Assembly (NCBI GenBank): GCA_028673005.1
Contig: CM054117.1
Span: 37,592,564-37,656,563 of the forward strand
Origin: Tanypteryx hageni
Taxonomy: Eukaryota > Arthropoda > Insecta > Odonata > Petaluridae
Direction: 5' to 3'
Length of the DNA stretch: 64,000 bases
Part shown: positions 60,961 through 64,000 of the stretch, in pieces
Numbering within the stretch: the first letter of the stretch is position 1
Layout: every line of letters starts with the position of its first letter
Notes under the pieces: generated by a model
Seen by the model: only the letters and a program-made list of their open reading frames with translations
The model's database searches: none
Told to the model about the DNA's origin: nothing
Program-made: the position numbers and the translations under genes

Positions 60961-61036
60961 GGCCTCGTTAGAGGGATGATTAGTGTGCGTTTCTGGCTCC
61001 CAATGATAGGTTTGAGGGTTCGAACTCAGTCGAGGG
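60961..61036 (+). repeat. tRNA-like SINE head
   Basis: GGTTCGAACTC (61017-61027) is 10 of 11 to the polymerase III B-box. Upstream TAGAGGGATGATTAGTGTG resembles the D-arm of a tRNA at correct spacing. The acceptor ends do not pair well, and the T-stem is imperfect, so I call it SINE-derived rather than a tRNA gene. It differs from the heads at 16955 and 38790. Confidence 0.45.
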
Positions 61037-61806
61037 CAGGTTGTATGTGATCAACTCTGTTATTGTTATTATGCTAATTATAAAAAGGCTGGTAACGGCT
61101 GTTAATGAGCTACTTAAAATGGCTAAAAATAAAACAACCGTATTTTCGAAGCATGTATATTCTTCTATTAAAACATGGCTGGTGTGACATATGATAGAAA
61201 AATATTTTGCAAGAAAAATAAACGCTTATCACAGGGAGAAAAACAGGATTTAAAAATCATATAGCTATGTATGCGTTGAGGAATTAAGCAGGAGATATTA
61301 CAGCGTTACTGTTCATTTGGAAATAACTTCTAGACCTTGATTTGTAATAACGTATAATGACGAATTCTTGAATTAACAAATCGCGAGGAATAAAAACACG
61401 TAATAGGTAGAAAGCGACCGGAAATTTCCCGACATACCGACTACAAAAAACCCCGAATACCACACTCGCAAACTGAATATGCGAATACCAATAATGAGGT
61501 CACGCTCAACCCTGTGGAATTTAGTTCTTTTTTCCATGATGAATATGCGAAGTTTATAGGAGAACTTACATTAATATTTACCACCTCTGAACACTGCACA
61601 ACGCAGTTCATCTACTGAATCAAAAGGACACGAACTTGATAAAACTTTCACGGCCATACTTTCGCCGAGATCCTTTAACAAAACGGGTGGATTGACCTAC
61701 TTCGACCTAATCATTTCATCATGACAGTATTACTGTGAGCTCATGATGAAGCTCAAGGATTCTTTTGTACTGTCTTAATTTGGAGTTCGTGGCAAATGAA
61801 CATCTG
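61037..61806. other. Unassigned AT-rich sequence
   Basis: No gene, repeat or regulatory feature was recognised. Confidence 0.4.
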
Positions 61807-62478
61807 ACAAGGATCATTATATATGGGAGCACGGCCATGGGAGAGCATTTTTCGGGAGATGATTTAGGAAATATTTCCCTAAAATTTCATGGTCCACTTC
61901 GAATTTATTTATTTTGAAAAAACTAATTAGCGATCCATATATACCGCGTGCGAAACAGTGGTCCAGCGGAGCCGGTCGTGCGTGCGTGCTCCGTCAACCT
62001 TGACACTGGGGTCTTACATTCAAATCCTGTTGCTGGTAATCTTTTTTATGTAAACCTTTTTACCCAACTAATGTTGTACATTAATTTGTTTTAATACAAA
62101 TTAAAATACAACATTAGTTTGGACAGTTAAGATCGCATTTTTAACTATCCAAACTAATGTTGTATTTTAATTTGTATTAACACAAATTAATGTACAACAT
62201 TAGCTGGGTAAAAAATTTACATAAAAAATTACCAGCAACCAGTGTCAAGGTTCAGAGAAGCACGCACCACGCCGGCTGCACCACGACCAGCTCTGCTGAA
62301 CCACTGTTTCGCACGCCTTATATATGGCTCGCTCATTAGTTTTTTCAAACTAACTCAAAAACATTCGAAGTGGACCGTCAAATTTTAGAGAAATTCCTAA
62401 ATCACCCCTACTAAATCACCCCCAATCGTCTCCCGAAAAATGCTCTCGAATGGCCGTGCTCCATATAATGCTCCTTGT
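61807..62478. mobile_element. Giant palindromic (foldback) element with tRNA-like arms
   Basis: Left arm 61807-62130 and right arm 62141-62478 are inverted copies around a 10-base centre (GATCGCATTT). Outer ends pair ACAAGGA with TCCTTGT, and similarity runs through GAGCACGGCCAT, GAGAGCATTTTTCGGGAGA and GTGCGAAACAGTGGT to the centre, where CCAAACTAATGTTGTA is nearly perfect. The left arm has a consensus A-box TGGTCCAGCGG (61959-61969) and a weak B-box ending at 62027; the right arm has the A-box TGGTTCAGCAG on the minus strand but a 20-base deletion removes its B-box. It could be a foldback transposon or two SINEs joined in inverted order. There is no coding frame and I saw no certain target duplication. 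Confidence 0.85.
61955..62030 (+). repeat. tRNA-like segment in the left palindrome arm
   Basis: The A-box TGGTCCAGCGG fits TRGYNNANNNG exactly, and CATTCAAATCC (62017-62027) matches 8 of 11 of the B-box, about 48 bases downstream. TTTTTT at about 62033-62038 would end polymerase III transcription right after it. Best read as a SINE head. Confidence 0.45.
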
Positions 62479-62998
62479 GAGTGATAAAATCTAAATGTTA
62501 TTTTAAAACCGTACACTTAACCTTGTAATTCTATCGTACAATTCAAAAGATAGCGACAAGAATTGCGGGGCTAAATCGAACGAAAACAACCGGGCTTCTT
62601 TAGATGGAAAAATCAATAACAGCGAGAGAAAATGAACTACTTTCTCGCTGGATACCCAAAATCTGCTTCGAATGACTGTGATTCCACCGGACTCCTAAAG
62701 CCAGCTTTTGAAAGAGACATTAGGCGCTAATTTAGGTTGTATATATTTACCGGCCTCCACTGAGCTGCCTGTATTTTGCTACAGAGACTGCATCGTGCCG
62801 ATCAGTAAACAACACCGTTAATATTTAACAAAATCCGAATGAACCGCTTAATGACATTAGCGAAATTCCTTAACTTTCCAAAACTCGGGATAAGTAATTC
62901 AACAGAGAATTAACGAGCTCGTCTTATGGCTGAAAAAATTCAAGAACAAGCGCATAAAAAAGTACTAATCTTAGGTATCACCGATAGCCACAATAAAA
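62479..62998. other. Unassigned sequence
   Basis: No gene or repeat was recognised between the giant palindrome and the next hairpin. Confidence 0.4.
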
Positions 62999-63142
62999 TT
63001 ATGAAAAACCAGATAGATGGGCATTTCGGCTACAAAGCAGCTCTGTCTTCAATAATAACTTACCGAAACTAGATTTCAAAAGAACCTAAAAGAACTGAAG
63101 ACGGCTGCTTTGTAGCCGAAATGCGCATCTGGTTTTTCATAA
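62999..63142. repeat. Foldback hairpin, arms of about 50 bp
   Basis: Left arm 62999-63051 and right arm 63096-63142 pair over TTATGAAAAACCAGAT, then GCATTTCGGCTACAAAGCAG, then GTCTTCA. The left arm has an extra AGAT and two extra bases before GTCTTCA. The loop is 44 bases. Too short for coding; either a miniature foldback insertion or a hairpin RNA source. Confidence 0.85.
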
Positions 63143-64000
63143 CCTTCTTGTAGCTGAGAAGTTATTTAAAGAGCTTTTTCTTGAATCCCGGGTAAAGGCA
63201 GGAAATATAATGATTAGGAAAATTTTCGAAATTCCTACATTTGCGGTTTAGAAATTTAATGTAAAAGCGAAATACCTACGTAGAATAACTTTGTCAAAGA
63301 ATAGCATTATTAACAAAATTGATGAGAGGCCATGTATAAAATGTCTTAAATTTCCTCCTTGAGAGAAAAAATATTTACGTGTACTTCTAAATTCGACTAC
63401 CAGGCATAATTAACATTTCGCCGTGGAAATCATCAGATGCTATAAGACTTATCTCAAGTCTCTCAAAGCCGGCCACGACATGGGAAACATCTTTCTACGT
63501 CAAGGAAAGAGTCCGTTCGTGCGCATTTGACGACTTGACACAATACTGATAAATGGCGGAAGCGACAGCGCGTGAGGTTCACCCTTCAATCGATAAAACC
63601 ATGGTGACCCAAATAATTATGACAGCGTTTCATCCACCAAAGAGAAAACAATTACCTTAGAAATGATCGATTCAAGTAAATTTTATAATAATCGTCTCTT
63701 CCTAGTAAATAATTATACGCTAAATCAATCGATAATTCTTTTATTAAAATGTTAGTAAATGCAAATTATAACCAAATAACAGGTGTGTCTAGTATGCATT
63801 CTAACAGGAACATTTACTGTTAATCACGCTTCTCCAATGAGATATATAAATAATTTATCAAGATCGACGATAATTTGCCAACCCGAAGTCACTCATGTAA
63901 GCTGACGGAGAAAAATTATTATAACTAACATCTTCAGGTATCCCATCACGTATCCGAAAGGTACGCGTACCCCGCTTGAAAACTCTTAAAATGTCTTTTC
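63143..64000. other. Unassigned AT-rich sequence
   Basis: No gene, repeat or regulatory feature was recognised up to the window edge. Confidence 0.4.

Noticed and set aside
1..64000. CRISPR arrays, bacterial operons, riboswitches or phage genes
   Set aside because: No regularly spaced direct repeats, no compact gene order and no recognisable prokaryotic proteins; the element content is that of an animal genome.

Overview
The window reads as non-coding DNA from an animal nuclear genome, most likely an arthropod and probably an insect. That is an inference from the element types present (Jockey-like and CR1/L2-like non-LTR retrotransposons, hAT-type and TA-target MITEs, tRNA-derived SINE heads), from AT-rich sequence in which CpG is still common, and from the absence of any bacterial gene or operon organisation. 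I found no host protein-coding gene I could defend. Every ORF that gives a recognisable protein belongs to a retrotransposon, and all of these are broken.

Layout. 0.7-1.4 kb holds copy A of a dispersed repeat with a degenerate tRNA-like start. Copy B lies inverted at 12.1-12.75 kb and a short copy C at 38.6-38.9 kb. 7.35-8.28 kb is a non-autonomous DNA transposon with TA target duplication and seven AATATGGCCT-like motifs. 20.57-21.0 kb is a hAT-type MITE with an 8-bp target duplication. 24.18-27.49 kb is a 5'-truncated Jockey-like element on the minus strand (end of ORF1 with zinc knuckles, then endonuclease and reverse transcriptase), bounded by 149-bp direct repeats. 32.76-35.19 kb is a second, shorter copy of the same element, differing at only three positions over about 2.4 kb. 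36.8-37.1 kb carries a 72-bp-stem hairpin inside a local repeat cluster. 45.3-47.5 kb is a CR1/L2-like retrotransposon on the minus strand, with a short plus-strand 3' fragment of the same family at 57.7-57.9 kb. 49.1-49.8 kb is a polypurine tract containing an 11-unit, 20-bp minisatellite. 54.03-54.13 kb is a 35-bp tandem repeat. 61.8-62.5 kb is a giant palindrome of about 670 bp whose arms carry tRNA-like sequences. 63.0-63.14 kb is a second foldback hairpin.

The remaining tens of kilobases are unassigned. They include several strand-biased polypurine or polypyrimidine tracts that keep reading frames open by composition and so produce spurious long ORFs (up to 290 codons near 60 kb). One spot at 31.43-31.52 kb looks like a CpG-type promoter (NRF1-like, ETS-like and CRE motifs in a row, then a splice-donor-like GTAAGC) and is the best candidate for the edge of a host transcription unit.

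No system that is clearly new to biology is demonstrated. The most unusual structures are the giant palindrome with facing tRNA-like arms, the 72-bp hairpin whose four mismatches all become G-U pairs on one strand, the 149-bp repeats around the Jockey-like copy, and a dispersed repeat that carries a consensus-perfect RFX X-box.
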